DNA of 64,000 nt from Candidatus Rifleibacteriota bacterium (GCA_012517355.1 JAAYVD010000134.1:167734-231733), one strand, 5' to 3'. Counted from the stretch's first letter, positions 16,221-25,240 are shown. Notes: generated by a model from the sequence alone, not told the origin. Numbers and translations: made by a program.

Positions 16221-17669
16221 ATGGACAAACCTTCCGCCGACAAGAAGACCCTGGATGCCATCACCCCCAAGTCGCAGGACATCTCACGTTGGTATACCGA
16301 CGTGGTGACCAAGGCGCGGCTCGCCGACTATTCGCCCATCAAGGGCTGCATGGTCATCCGCCCCTACGGCTACGCCATCTGGGAGAGCATCCAGAAACTC
16401 CTCGACGCGGAGTTCAAGAGGACCGGCCACGTCAATGCCTACTTCCCCCTGTTCATCCCCGAGAGCTTTTTGACCAAGGAAGCCGAGCACGTCGAGGGGT
16501 TCGCCCCCGAGGTCGCCTGGGTCACCCAGGGCGGCAAGGAGATCCTGGAGGAGAAGCTCGCCATCCGGCCGACCTCCGAGGCCATCATCGGCCACATGTA
16601 TGCCAAGTGGATCGAGAGCTACCGCGACCTGCCGATCCTGATCAACCAATGGGCCAACGTGGTGCGCTGGGAGAAGGTCACGCGGCCCTTCCTGCGGACC
16701 ACCGAGTTCCTCTGGCAGGAGGGCCACACCGCCCATCGCACCCACGAGGAGGCGAAGGAGGAAGTGGCGCGCATGCTCGAGGTCTACCGCCGGTTCGTCG
16801 AGGACGACCTGGCCATCGCGCTGGTCACCGGCGAGAAGAGCCAGAAGGAGAAGTTCGCCGGCGCCCTCAACACCTTCACCATCGAAGCCCTGATGCCCGA
16901 CGGACAGGCCCTGCAGTCCGGCACTTCGCACGACCTGGGGCAGAATTTCGCCAAGGCGTTCGACATCAAGTTCCTCGATTCCGACGGGGAACGCAAATTC
17001 GTCTGGACCACCTCGTGGGGCATGTCGACCCGCATCATCGGCGCGGTCATCATGACCCACGGCGATGACAAGGGCCTGCGGTTGCCGCCGCGCATCGCGC
17101 CCACCCAGGCGGTCGTCATCCCCATCGTCTACAAAGAGGCCGCCCCCGTCCTCGAGAAGGCGAAGCAGCTGCGGCAGCGGCTCGTCGACCGCGGCTGGCG
17201 CATCCACCTCGACGACCGCGACGGCTTCAAACCCGGCTGGAAGTATGCCGAGTACGAGATGATGGGCGTTCCCCTGCGCGTCGAGATCGGGCAGAAGGAC
17301 ATGGAAAAGGGCCAGGTCTGCCTCGTGCGGCGCGACACCGGCGAGAAGGCCTTCGTGCCCGACGCCTCGCTCGAGACCGAGGTCGAGCGCCTGCTGGGCG
17401 AGATCCAGAAGAACCTCCACACCCAGGCGAAGGAAATTCTGCGCAGCCGCACCTTCCCCGCCGCCACCTTCGAGGAGTTCGTCCAGGTCATCAAGGAGAA
17501 GCACGGCATGGCCGAGGTCGGTTGGTGTGGCCAGCCCGCCTGCGAAGACCGGTTCAAGGCCGAGGTCGGCGCCACCATCCGCTGCCTGTGCGAGACCGCC
17601 CCCCGCGGGCCCTGCGTGGTCTGCCAGGCCCCCGCCACCCGCCAGGTCTTCGTGGCCCGCGCCTACTGA
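16221..17669 (+). CDS. proS: Prolyl-tRNA synthetase, eukaryote/archaeon-like short type
   Basis: 482 residues. It charges tRNA-Pro. Class II motifs are visible: motif 2 around RPFLRTTEFLWQEGHTAH and motif 3 in VWTTSWGMSTRIIGAVI. The anticodon-binding domain follows (RIAPTQAVVIPIVYK; GWRIHLDDRDGFKPGWKYAE). The C-terminal extension holds four Cys (CGQPACEDRF...RCLCE...CVVC), a zinc site of the archaeal/eukaryal type, and ends in a terminal Tyr (VARAY), as usual for this type. The bacterial editing insertion is absent. ATG 16221 is chosen because it lies just downstream of the consensus promoter and leaves the family's usual N-terminus. A strong terminator follows the stop. Confidence 0.95.
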   Translation: MDKPSADKKTLDAITPKSQDISRWYTDVVTKARLADYSPIKGCMVIRPYGYAIWESIQKLLDAEFKRTGHVNAYFPLFIPESFLTKEAEHVEGFAPEVAWVTQGGKEILEEKLAIRPTSEAIIGHMYAKWIESYRDLPILINQWANVVRWEKVTRPFLRTTEFLWQEGHTAHRTHEEAKEEVARMLEVYRRFVEDDLAIALVTGEKSQKEKFAGALNTFTIEALMPDGQALQSGTSHDLGQNFAKAFDIKFLDSDGERKFVWTTSWGMSTRIIGAVIMTHGDDKGLRLPPRIAPTQAVVIPIVYKEAAPVLEKAKQLRQRLVDRGWRIHLDDRDGFKPGWKYAEYEMMGVPLRVEIGQKDMEKGQVCLVRRDTGEKAFVPDASLETEVERLLGEIQKNLHTQAKEILRSRTFPAATFEEFVQVIKEKHGMAEVGWCGQPACEDRFKAEVGATIRCLCETAPRGPCVVCQAPATRQVFVARAY

Positions 17670-17675
17670 CGTTCC

Positions 17676-17705
17676 CCGGCGGGGCCGGCCCGGCCCCGCC
17701 GGTTT
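17676..17705 (+). terminator. Intrinsic terminator after proS
   Basis: A perfect 12-base-pair GC-only stem (17676-17687 with 17691-17702) closes a three-base loop and is followed by three T residues. It begins six bases after the proS stop codon. Confidence 0.6.
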
Positions 17706-17742
17706 CCCGATTCCACCGAGAGGATCGCAACGAGCAACCGGC

Positions 17743-19242
17743 ATGGAACTGAACCTCAAACGCCTCCTGAAAGACCTGGCCAACCCGGACGACGACCTGC
17801 GGGCGCTGTCGGCCATGACCCTGATGAAGATCGACCTGCCCGACCGGCAGTCCCGCGACGAGGTCATCGGCATCCTGATGAAGGCCACCAAGGACAAGAA
17901 CGTCGCCGTGCGGTTCTTCGCCCGCAAGGCGATCGACAAGCTTCGCCAGGCCAACCTCCAGGAGGAGGGGCTGGCGCCCCGGCCTTCCCCCGACAAGGGG
18001 CTCGATTCCGAGAACTTCGAGGAGCGCGTGGCCGCCGTCCTGCAGATCGCCCGCGACGGCAAGGCGGAGTTCAAGGACCGCCTGACCGCCATGCTCAAGA
18101 CCGAACGGCACGACTTCGTGAAGGCCTCGCTGATCAGCGGCCTGAAGCGGTTCCTGACCAAGGACGAGGCGGGCCTGCTGAGCCCGTTCCTGACCGACCC
18201 CGACAGCCGGGTGCGGTCGAACACCATCGAGGCCCTCGAGTTCCTGAAGGCCGAGGACGCCATCCCCGCCCTGTTCACCGCCCTGCAGGATCCCGACAAC
18301 CGTATCCGGGCCGTGGCGGCCAAGGCCCTGCAGGCCTTCGGCGAAGAGAAGGTCTTCGCGGAACTGAAGAAGATGCTGGGCTCGAACGAGGACTGGCTGA
18401 AGGGAAGCGCCATCTATGCGTTGTCGCACATCCAGGCGGGGGAAGCGATCACCCTGCTGATCGAGGCCGCCAAGGCGGCCGGCTCGCCGCCCGACACCCG
18501 CATCAAAGCCTGCATCGCCCTGGCCAACTACCAGGACACCACCTCGTACGGATTTTTGAAATACACCGCCACCACCGGCGAAGAGCCCTACAAGAGCACC
18601 GCCCTGCGGGCCCTGAAACTGTTCGAGGAGAAGTTCGGCGGGGCCCCCCCCACCAGCACCATCGTGGCCGCCCCGGCCGAAGAGTCCCCCAAACCCGACC
18701 CGAAGAAACCCGACAAGGCCCCCCCGGCCCAGGACCTCGCCGGCACGGTCTCCCAATACTTCCGGAAAGGGAAGGAGGAGGCGATCGGGCTGTCCGAGAA
18801 GGCGGCCATCAGCTTCGTCGTCAGCGATCTCCAGAAGGAGCAGGCCGAGCTCCAGAAGGAGGCGGGGCGGGTCGTGTTCGAGATGTACCAGCAGGGCGAC
18901 CTGCAGATCTCGGAGCTGCTGACCATCGGCCACGAGATTTTGCGCATGAACTACTACATCCAGAAATACACCGACGAGGAGGGCGGGGCCCAGCCGGCCA
19001 AGAAGGAGGGCTTCTTCGCCCAGCTGAAGGGCCTGTTCACCAAGAGCGAGCCCAAAAACCCGAAAGCGCTCCAGGCGGAACGGTTCACCCAGAAGCGCGA
19101 GGAGCTGTTCCAGAAACTGGGCGGGGCGGCCTTCCGGCGGTTCGCCAACAAGGAGTTCACCTCGTCGTTGATCGAAGGCTACTTCACCTCCTACCAGAAA
19201 CTCGAGGAAAAGCTGCTGAAGGAAAAGCAGCGCATGCCCTGA
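17743..19242 (+). CDS. HEAT-repeat protein with C-terminal helical domain
   Basis: 499 residues from ATG 17743. Residues 1-300 are HEAT repeats (LLKDLANPDDDLRALSAMTL, FLTDPDSRVRSNTIEALEFL, ALQDPDNRIRAVAAKALQAF). A Pro/Lys-rich linker (about 305-335) precedes a C-terminal part predicted as long helices, with EKEQAELQKEAG-like charged segments and a basic stretch. No signal peptide or transmembrane segment is present. No enzymatic motif is seen, so a protein-binding scaffold role is likely. The neighbour downstream is apt, then another HEAT protein, but the 70-base gap does not prove co-transcription. The protein shares the DPDxRVRxN style of repeat with the other HEAT proteins in this region, suggesting a local paralogous family. 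Confidence 0.8.
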   Translation: MELNLKRLLKDLANPDDDLRALSAMTLMKIDLPDRQSRDEVIGILMKATKDKNVAVRFFARKAIDKLRQANLQEEGLAPRPSPDKGLDSENFEERVAAVLQIARDGKAEFKDRLTAMLKTERHDFVKASLISGLKRFLTKDEAGLLSPFLTDPDSRVRSNTIEALEFLKAEDAIPALFTALQDPDNRIRAVAAKALQAFGEEKVFAELKKMLGSNEDWLKGSAIYALSHIQAGEAITLLIEAAKAAGSPPDTRIKACIALANYQDTTSYGFLKYTATTGEEPYKSTALRALKLFEEKFGGAPPTSTIVAAPAEESPKPDPKKPDKAPPAQDLAGTVSQYFRKGKEEAIGLSEKAAISFVVSDLQKEQAELQKEAGRVVFEMYQQGDLQISELLTIGHEILRMNYYIQKYTDEEGGAQPAKKEGFFAQLKGLFTKSEPKNPKALQAERFTQKREELFQKLGGAAFRRFANKEFTSSLIEGYFTSYQKLEEKLLKEKQRMP

Positions 19243-19315
19243 CCCGCCAGGCCCCCTGACCCGCGCCACGCCTGCCTGACCCGCCCGACCCACCATTTCC
19301 GAACCGGAGGCTGCC

Positions 19316-19828
19316 ATGGACCTGAAACTGTTCATCCGCGACGTCCCCGACTTTCCCAAGCCCGGCATCATCTTCAAGGACCTGACCCCCCTCCTCCGGG
19401 ATCCGGCCGCCTTCGCCGAAGCCATGGAGCACCTGGCCGCGCACTACCGCGGCTCGCGGATCAAGGCCGTGGCCGGGGTCGAATCGCGCGGGTTCATCGT
19501 CGGCACCGCGCTGGCCCTCGACCTGGGGGTCGGCTTCATCCCCCTGCGCAAACCCGGAAAACTGCCCTACAAGACCATCCGTCAGGAATACAGCCTGGAA
19601 TACGGCACCGACGCCATCGAGATCCACCAGGACGCCATCACCCGCGGCGACCGCATCCTGCTCGTCGACGACCTGCTGGCCACGGGCGGCACGGCGCGCG
19701 CCGGCGCCGATCTGATCAAGAAGCTCGGCGGGGAGCTGGTTGGCATCGCCTTCCTGATCGAGCTGGCCTTCCTGAAAGGCCGCGAAAAACTGGCCGGTGA
19801 GCAGGTATTCAGCCTGCTCACCTTCTGA
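19316..19828 (+). CDS. apt: Adenine phosphoribosyltransferase
   Basis: 170 residues, standard length. It salvages adenine: adenine plus PRPP gives AMP and pyrophosphate. The start [19 protein letters not shown] is a near-invariant Apt opening. [17 protein letters not shown] is the family's flexible-loop and adenine-binding region, and [15 protein letters not shown] is the PRPP-binding signature. Cytoplasmic. It is preceded by a GGAGG site and followed, after 12 bases, by a HEAT-repeat gene that probably shares its transcript. Confidence 0.97.
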   Translation: MDLKLFIRDVPDFPKPGIIFKDLTPLLRDPAAFAEAMEHLAAHYRGSRIKAVAGVESRGFIVGTALALDLGVGFIPLRKPGKLPYKTIRQEYSLEYGTDAIEIHQDAITRGDRILLVDDLLATGGTARAGADLIKKLGGELVGIAFLIELAFLKGREKLAGEQVFSLLTF

Positions 19829-19840
19829 GCGGAGGCCCCT

Positions 19841-20827
19841 GTGTCTTCCCGCGCCGCCTTCCGCCAGTTTCTCGACGAACTGACCCACCCCGCCTGGGAA
19901 CACCGCTTCCTGGCCGCCAAACGTCTGGCCGGCGAGACCGGCCCGGCCGAGTTCGCCGGCCTCACCCCGGCCCAGCGCGCCGAGACGACCCGCACCCTGC
20001 TCCTCATGCTCGAGGATGCCACCGCCCAGGTCCGTTCCCAGGCCGCCGCCGCCCTCGGGCGCCTGGGCTGCCGGGAGGCCGCCGAACGGCTGGTGACCGC
20101 CCTGGCCGATCCCCACGAGTGGGTCCGCGTCCAGGTCGGAGAGGCCCTCGCCCGGCTGGGCACCCCCGACCTCGCCCCCATGGTGGCGCACCACCTGGAG
20201 ACCGAGGAGGACCCGCACGTGCGCGCCACCCTGGTCATGACGTTGGGCCAGATCGGCGACGGCAAGATGCTGCCGGTCCTCGCCCTCCGCCTGGAAGACG
20301 CCGACAGCCGGGTGCGGGCCAACAGCGTGGAGGCGATCGGGCTGCTGAAGATCCCCCCCGCCGACCGGCAGAAGGCCCTGGCCCGGGTGGCCGGGGATGC
20401 CAACAACCGGGTGCGGGCCAACCTCGCCATCAGCCTGGTCGAAGCGGGCGAGGTCCGGGGGCGGGAGATCCTGCAGGACATGCTGTCCTCGAAGGACGAA
20501 TACATGCGGGCCTCGGCCGCCTACGCCCTCGGCCACCTGGGGAAGGCCGGCGACGTCCCGCGGCTGGTCGAACTGCTGGCTGATCCTTCCTGGCTGGTGC
20601 GGAAGAACGCCGGCAACAGCCTGTTCAAGCACGGGACACGGGCCCTTCCCCGGGTGACGGCGGCCCTGTCCTCCCCCGAATCGCACGTCCGGCTGGGGGC
20701 CCTCGAGGTGATCGGTCGCCTGCGAGACGCCTCGGTCCGGCAGGCGGTCATCGCCCTGCTCGAGGACGAGCAGGGGGAGGTGCGCAGCAAAGCGGAAGAG
20801 GTCCTCGACCGCCTCGACGGGTTCTGA
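19841..20827 (+). CDS. HEAT-repeat protein (PBS-lyase HEAT-like)
   Basis: 328 residues starting at a GTG (19841), decided by GGAGG five bases upstream and by the 12-base gap after apt. The whole protein is about nine HEAT units of roughly 31-35 residues, such as MLEDATAQVRSQAAAALGRL, ALADPHEWVRVQVGEALARL, RLEDADSRVRANSVEAIGLL and LLEDEQGEVRSKAEEVLDRL. There is no signal peptide, membrane segment or catalytic motif. It is likely a cytoplasmic binding scaffold. The link with apt looks like operon membership only; I would not infer a purine role. The gene converges on the next one with a 13-base gap. Confidence 0.85.
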   Translation: MSSRAAFRQFLDELTHPAWEHRFLAAKRLAGETGPAEFAGLTPAQRAETTRTLLLMLEDATAQVRSQAAAALGRLGCREAAERLVTALADPHEWVRVQVGEALARLGTPDLAPMVAHHLETEEDPHVRATLVMTLGQIGDGKMLPVLALRLEDADSRVRANSVEAIGLLKIPPADRQKALARVAGDANNRVRANLAISLVEAGEVRGREILQDMLSSKDEYMRASAAYALGHLGKAGDVPRLVELLADPSWLVRKNAGNSLFKHGTRALPRVTAALSSPESHVRLGALEVIGRLRDASVRQAVIALLEDEQGEVRSKAEEVLDRLDGF

Positions 20828-20840
20828 AGGCCCACGGCCC

Positions 20841-21446
20841 TTACAGGAAACGGAGGTCGACCGTCCGCTCGAACAACCTGCCGAGCTCCATCTCCAGGTC
20901 CAGGCAATCGATCGATTCCTGGTCCACGCCGGGCTCCAGGCTGACGAACACGATGCAGGCCTGGTCCTCGGGATTTCCCTCCCACCCCTCCCCGAAGGTT
21001 TTCAGGGAAGCGATCCGGAACCGCCGGCACAGGGCCGCCACCTGCTCGGCGGGAGCTTTGGGGAGCGGGATGGGAGGAGGCGGAGCCCGCAGGGACCGGG
21101 GCAGGCGTTCCCCAAGGCCCTGCGTCGGAACCGCCGGCCCCTGACGAGAGACCAGCCCCTGCAGGCGTTCCAGCTCCTGGCGGATTTCCGGTGGGGTGCG
21201 GGCCAGCAACTGCGGCCAGTCGGCCGTTCTTCCGTCCACCGGGGTGTCGGCGGGGCCTGGCGGAGGAGGCACTGCACCGGCGGTGGGGTCATCCTTCCGG
21301 CGCCAGAAGGCGATCTCCTGTTCCAGGCGGGTGACGAGGCGCTGCAACCGTTCGATTTCCCGACGGACATCCGGCGGGGTGCGCTCAAGCTGCTCCAGCC
21401 AGTCGGGACAGCAGATGGGCCCTGGCGGAGGATCAGGGCGCTCCAT
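20841..21446 (-). CDS. Degenerate nucleotidyltransferase-like protein with duplicated N-terminal coiled segment
   Basis: 201 residues, beginning one base after the stop of the diguanylate cyclase. The N-terminus holds a tandem repeat: CCPDWLEQLERTPPDVRREI and, about 65 residues on, DWPQLLARTPPEIRQELERL, both predicted helices with Pro-rich linkers. The C-terminal 60 residues follow the layout of small MNT-type nucleotidyltransferases (RIASLKTFGEGWEGNPEDQA...LDLEMELGRLFERTVDLRFL). The GSxxRG motif has become GEGWEG and the SDxDL catalytic pair has become DQACIV, so it is very probably inactive. Such a domain could bind a nucleotide or a protein partner. The tight link to the diguanylate cyclase suggests a role with it. 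Confidence 0.7.
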   Translation of the reverse strand: MERPDPPPGPICCPDWLEQLERTPPDVRREIERLQRLVTRLEQEIAFWRRKDDPTAGAVPPPPGPADTPVDGRTADWPQLLARTPPEIRQELERLQGLVSRQGPAVPTQGLGERLPRSLRAPPPPIPLPKAPAEQVAALCRRFRIASLKTFGEGWEGNPEDQACIVFVSLEPGVDQESIDCLDLEMELGRLFERTVDLRFL

Positions 21447-21447
21447 C

Positions 21448-23568
21448 TCAGTGCCCGTCCTTTTCCTTTTTCTTGGCGGCCTTCTTGGCCAGCACTTCCT
21501 CGATCCGCATGGCGGGGTCGTACAGGGTGGCCCGGTTGCGACCACTTTCTTTCGACGTGTACAAGGCGGTGTCGGCGAACAGGATCAGGTCGAACTTGTT
21601 GCGGGCCTGTTCGGGGTAGCAGGAGACGCCGAGGGAGACGGTGATCGGCACGCGGGCCCCGCCGATCCGGAAGTCGAACCCCTCGATGGCGGTGCGGATG
21701 CGCTGGGCGGGCACCATGCTGCCTTCCGCGTCCTTTTCGGGGCAGATCACGATGAACTCCTCACCGCCGTAGCGGGCGGGGATGTCGACCTCGCGGACGC
21801 TCTTCTCGAGGAGTCGGGCCACGGTCTTGAGGACGCGGTCCCCTTCCTGGTGGCCGTAGGTGTCGTTGAACTTCTTGAAGTGGTCGACGTCGAGCAGGAT
21901 CAACGAAACCTTGCTGTCGTAGCGGTCGGCCCTCTGGAGTTCCTCGTCGAGGCGCTGCTGGAAATAGCGGTGGTTGTAGAGGCGGGTCATCTCGTCGGTG
22001 ACGGCGTAGCGGTAGAGACGGGCATTCTCGATGGCGATCGAGGCCTGGGTGGCCAGGCTCTGGAACAGGTGGAAATCCTTGTCGGTGAAGGTGTTGGGAT
22101 CGCCCCGCGAGACGTTGAGCACGCCGAGCATCTTGTCCTTGGCCTGCAGGGGGACGCTCATCAGGGTGCCGCGCATGATGTTGTTCTTCTTGATGGCCAG
22201 GAATTCGTGGTCCCGTTCGACGTCCTCGACGAACAGGGGGCGCTGGGATTCCATGACGTAGCCGGCCACCGGCTCGCCCAGGCCGACGCGGGCCTCCCGG
22301 GTGATCTCCTCGGAAAGGCCGAACGCCACCCCGATCGACAGCGACTTTTCCGCCTCGTCGAGCAGCATGAGGGATCCCTTCTCGGCCCTCACCACCTTGA
22401 CCACCTTTTCCAGGATGCTGTTCTGGAGCTGGGTGAAGTCGAGGATGGAACTGATATCCTTTCCCACTTTGTACAAGATATCGAGTTCGTTGATGCGGTG
22501 GTCGAGGTCGGCCCGGGTGGTCCGCAGGTTGGTCCGCATCTCCTCGAAGGTGGCGGTCAGCTCGCCGATCTCGTCGTGGGAGGTCACCTGGATCTCCCGG
22601 GTGAAATCCCCGGCGCCGATGTGGCGGGCCCCGGCGATGAGGTTGAGCAGGGGGCCGATGAAGGAGTTGGCCATCAGGATGGCCAGCACCAGGGAGACCA
22701 TGGTGGTGGCGATCAGCAGGGACAGCACCCGTTGGCGCAGCTCGAAAGCGGCCTGGAAGGCCTGCCGCTCGGGGATCTGGAGGACAATCGTCCAGTTGGG
22801 GGCGAGATAGAAGTCGAACTTCTTGAGGGAGACCGCGGTGATCAGATACTGCTCGCCGGCGATGTCGCGGACCCCGGTGACGTCGTTCTCGACGATCTCG
22901 GCGCCCGAGATGTGGAAGGTCTTCACCTCGTCGGACGACTGGGCGATGATGGCCCCCGTCTCGTCGAGGACCAGCCCCTGCGACTTCGACCGTTTGAGGG
23001 CGTTCTTCAGCAGGTCGCGGATGTACAGCAGGTCGACCTCGGCGACGAGCACCCCGATGACCCCCTTCTCGGGGCTCTTGATGATCGACTCGAGGGTCAT
23101 GTAGGGATTGCCCTCGGGGGTCTTGTCGACGTCGGACAACGATCCCTGGTAGCTGCGCTTGACCGCGTTGGTGAAACTCCAGTCGGGGGGCAGGGTCACG
23201 TTGGGATCGGTGGAGACCATGATTTTGCGGTTGCTGTCCACCAGGTAGATCAGCTTGAAAATGGGATAGTTCTTCAGCAGCGACTCGAGGAAATCCTTGG
23301 CGACGACCGGGTCGAGACCCTTGATCACGTCGAGATCGGTGATCGCGGTCATCAGCCGGCGGGTGGCCTCCAGGTTCTCATGGATGCCGTGCGCCAGCAG
23401 GTTGGACAGCTCCTGGTGGCTGCGGGTCACCTCCTCGCCGATGACGCGCTTCTGCTCGTTGAAGGCCTGCCAGCCGAGGAACCCCATCGGCACGAGGGTG
23501 AGCAGCAGGATGGTGCCCAGCAGCTTGGCCCGGATCCCCAGGCGGAACCGTGTGGGATGGGGATTCAT
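21448..23568 (-). CDS. Membrane-bound diguanylate cyclase (sensor-HAMP-GAF-GGDEF)
   Basis: 706 residues. TM1 lies near residues 12-32 (LLGTILLLTLVPMGFLGWQA). An extracytoplasmic sensor of about 230 residues follows, of dCache type. TM2 (LLIATTMVSLVLAILMANSF) leads into HAMP (FIGPLLNLIAGARHIGAGDF), a GAF domain (GKDISSILDFTQLQNSILEK onward) and a C-terminal GGDEF domain. The active site reads ARYGGEEFIVI, so synthesis of cyclic di-GMP is expected. An inhibitory I-site REVD sits five residues before GGEEF. The ATG overlaps the stop of the upstream TPR gene (ATGA), and the degenerate nucleotidyltransferase gene follows after one base; the three form one unit. Pilus motors nearby are common targets of cyclic di-GMP, but no direct link is shown. 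Confidence 0.93.
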   Translation of the reverse strand: MNPHPTRFRLGIRAKLLGTILLLTLVPMGFLGWQAFNEQKRVIGEEVTRSHQELSNLLAHGIHENLEATRRLMTAITDLDVIKGLDPVVAKDFLESLLKNYPIFKLIYLVDSNRKIMVSTDPNVTLPPDWSFTNAVKRSYQGSLSDVDKTPEGNPYMTLESIIKSPEKGVIGVLVAEVDLLYIRDLLKNALKRSKSQGLVLDETGAIIAQSSDEVKTFHISGAEIVENDVTGVRDIAGEQYLITAVSLKKFDFYLAPNWTIVLQIPERQAFQAAFELRQRVLSLLIATTMVSLVLAILMANSFIGPLLNLIAGARHIGAGDFTREIQVTSHDEIGELTATFEEMRTNLRTTRADLDHRINELDILYKVGKDISSILDFTQLQNSILEKVVKVVRAEKGSLMLLDEAEKSLSIGVAFGLSEEITREARVGLGEPVAGYVMESQRPLFVEDVERDHEFLAIKKNNIMRGTLMSVPLQAKDKMLGVLNVSRGDPNTFTDKDFHLFQSLATQASIAIENARLYRYAVTDEMTRLYNHRYFQQRLDEELQRADRYDSKVSLILLDVDHFKKFNDTYGHQEGDRVLKTVARLLEKSVREVDIPARYGGEEFIVICPEKDAEGSMVPAQRIRTAIEGFDFRIGGARVPITVSLGVSCYPEQARNKFDLILFADTALYTSKESGRNRATLYDPAMRIEEVLAKKAAKKKEKDGH

Positions 23569-24578
23569 CTGGCCCGCAACCGCTCCTCGATACTGGCGAT
23601 GTTGTCCTCGACCAGGGGGTGGTTGGGGTCGAGGCGGGCCACCCGGCGGAACTGCTCCAGGGACTGCTCCAGTTCCCCGATGGTGAGGAAGATGGTGCCG
23701 AGGTGGAAGAAGGCTTCGGCGCAGTCGGGATGGTCGGCGGTGATGGCCATGAAGTCGCTGATGGCGTCGTTGTTCTGCCCGAGACGGAACCGGGCCTGCC
23801 CCCGGATGAGCCTGGCCTGGAGGTCGGCCGGCACGGTGGCGAGGACCTCCTCCGCCAGACGGAGGGCGGTGGCGAAATCGTCGTTGATGAGGGCCAGCAA
23901 CGCCTCGCCCAGCACGTCGCCGGCCGGGTCCTTCCCTTTCCCCGCCCCCACGAACTCCTTGGCGATGCGGCCGAGGTTGTCATGGGAGACCCGGTTCAGG
24001 AACTCCTGTTCGTCGCACTTGGCGATCTCGGCGCTGACCACCTCATTGTAGGTGGAATCGAGTTCCTTCAGCCGGAGCAGGTGCTGCTTGGCCTTGGCGA
24101 ACTGGTTTTCGTCGCGATAGATGATGCCCAGGTTCTGGTGCGCCTGGATGTGCTCGGGTTTCAGCTGGAGGACCTTCTCGTAGAAGGGGATCGCCTCCCG
24201 GCGCCGTCCCACCTGGGACAGGGCCACGGCGATGTTGAAGATGGCATCGACATCGCGCGGGTTGACCCGGATGACGGCCTCCCACTCGGAGATGGCCTCG
24301 GTGATCTTGCCCAGCTTCATGAGGATGAGCCCGAGGTTGAAATGGGCGAAGGAATGCTTGGGATTGATCGTGACGGCCTCGCGGTAGGCATCGATGGCCC
24401 CGGAGACGTCGTTCATCTTGTGCAGGAAGACGCCCTTGGTCGAGACGAAATCGGCATTGCGGTCGGCCTTGTCGATCGCCTTCTGGATGTGGTCGAGCGC
24501 CTTGGCATACTGTCCCTTCTCGAAGAACTCCAGCGCCGCTTCGTAGAAGCGCTGCGCGTAGGTGTTCTTGTCGGCCAT
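23565..24578 (-). CDS. TPR-repeat protein
   Basis: 337 residues, all tetratricopeptide helices: EAALEFFEKGQYAKALDHIQ, AIDAYREAVTINPKHSFAHF, AISEWEAVIRVNPRDVDAIF, AIPFYEKVLQLKPEHIQAHQ, then a divergent middle and AEAFFHLGTIFLTIGELEQS at the end. There is no signal peptide or transmembrane segment. It is the first gene of a unit with the diguanylate cyclase, whose start codon overlaps its stop. A role as an adaptor for the cyclase or its target is plausible but only by position. Confidence 0.88.
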   Translation of the reverse strand: MADKNTYAQRFYEAALEFFEKGQYAKALDHIQKAIDKADRNADFVSTKGVFLHKMNDVSGAIDAYREAVTINPKHSFAHFNLGLILMKLGKITEAISEWEAVIRVNPRDVDAIFNIAVALSQVGRRREAIPFYEKVLQLKPEHIQAHQNLGIIYRDENQFAKAKQHLLRLKELDSTYNEVVSAEIAKCDEQEFLNRVSHDNLGRIAKEFVGAGKGKDPAGDVLGEALLALINDDFATALRLAEEVLATVPADLQARLIRGQARFRLGQNNDAISDFMAITADHPDCAEAFFHLGTIFLTIGELEQSLEQFRRVARLDPNHPLVEDNIASIEERLRAR

Positions 24579-24701
24579 GTGCTCGTCCTCCCGGGGAATG
24601 CGTCATTATAACAGACGGGGTCGTTCCTGCCTACTGGGAATCGGTGGGAGAGGGGGGAACAGGCCGTTGGGCATGGGAGACTTCCGCCGTCCCTTCCCTC
24701 A

Positions 24702-24738
24702 CCTCTCCCTTGCGGAGAGGCGGCGAACCGCGTATACT
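24702..24738 (+). promoter_or_regulatory. Promoter with overlapping inverted repeat
   Basis: TTGCGG (24710-24715) and TATACT (24733-24738) have a 17-base spacer. A perfect 7-base inverted repeat, CCTCTCC and GGAGAGG (24702-24708 and 24714-24720), overlaps the -35 hexamer and could be an operator. The next ATG is only seven bases after the -10 box, so the transcript would be leaderless or nearly so. Confidence 0.5.
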
Positions 24739-24745
24739 CCCTGCC

Positions 24746-25108
24746 ATGGAAAACGCTCCTAACCCGGAACCGCGGCCCGCCTCCGAGCCTGATCCGGCCA
24801 TCCGGCCGCCCGCCCCCGCCGAGGGGGGGCCCAATGGTTCCTGGCTGTCGGGCTGGCTGTGCCTGCTGGCCACCGTGTTCCTGGCCGCCTCCACCCTCAA
24901 CTGCCTTCTCCGCTGGCTGCCCTTCTCCCGCCCCTGGGACCTGGGCGGCACCATCCTGTCCGGACTGCTGACCTGGCTGGCCTATTCCTGGACGCTGTCC
25001 GACCGCTCCACCGTCCCCACCGAACGGCGCGGCACCGTGGCCATCGGCCTGTTCGTGTTGTGGGCGGTCACCTTCCCCGCCGTCCTCTGGAGCCTGGGTT
25101 TCCGATAA
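24746..25108 (+). CDS. Small membrane protein of unknown function
   Basis: 120 residues. The first 35 are Pro/Glu-rich and cytoplasmic in character (MENAPNPEPRPASEPDPAIR). Three hydrophobic stretches follow: WLSGWLCLLATVFLAASTL, LGGTILSGLLTWLAYSW and TVAIGLFVLWAVTFPAVLW. The end LGFR is short. I do not recognise a family. Support for translation comes from the good promoter placed directly before the ATG and from consistent membrane character; there is no ribosome-binding site, in keeping with a leaderless message. It stands alone between oppositely directed genes. Confidence 0.55.
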   Translation: MENAPNPEPRPASEPDPAIRPPAPAEGGPNGSWLSGWLCLLATVFLAASTLNCLLRWLPFSRPWDLGGTILSGLLTWLAYSWTLSDRSTVPTERRGTVAIGLFVLWAVTFPAVLWSLGFR

Positions 25109-25154
25109 GGATCCCCCCGGTCCGGAGCCGGTCGCGGACAACCCGGCGGCAACG

Positions 25155-25240
25155 ACCCCTCGGCGGTGCGCGAAACCCACGTTTCGCGCCGCCATCCGTG
25201 GCGGCAAAGGGGAAGCCCTTCCGACGTCGTGTCGGTCGGG
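25155..25240. repeat. Structured dispersed repeat, copy B
   Basis: Same element as at 61438-61520, same orientation. The hairpins GCGCGAAAC/GTTTCGCGC, GCCGCCA/TGGCGGC and CCGAC/GTCGG are intact, while the outer stem keeps only CCCCT/AGGGG. It lies between two converging genes. Confidence 0.8.
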
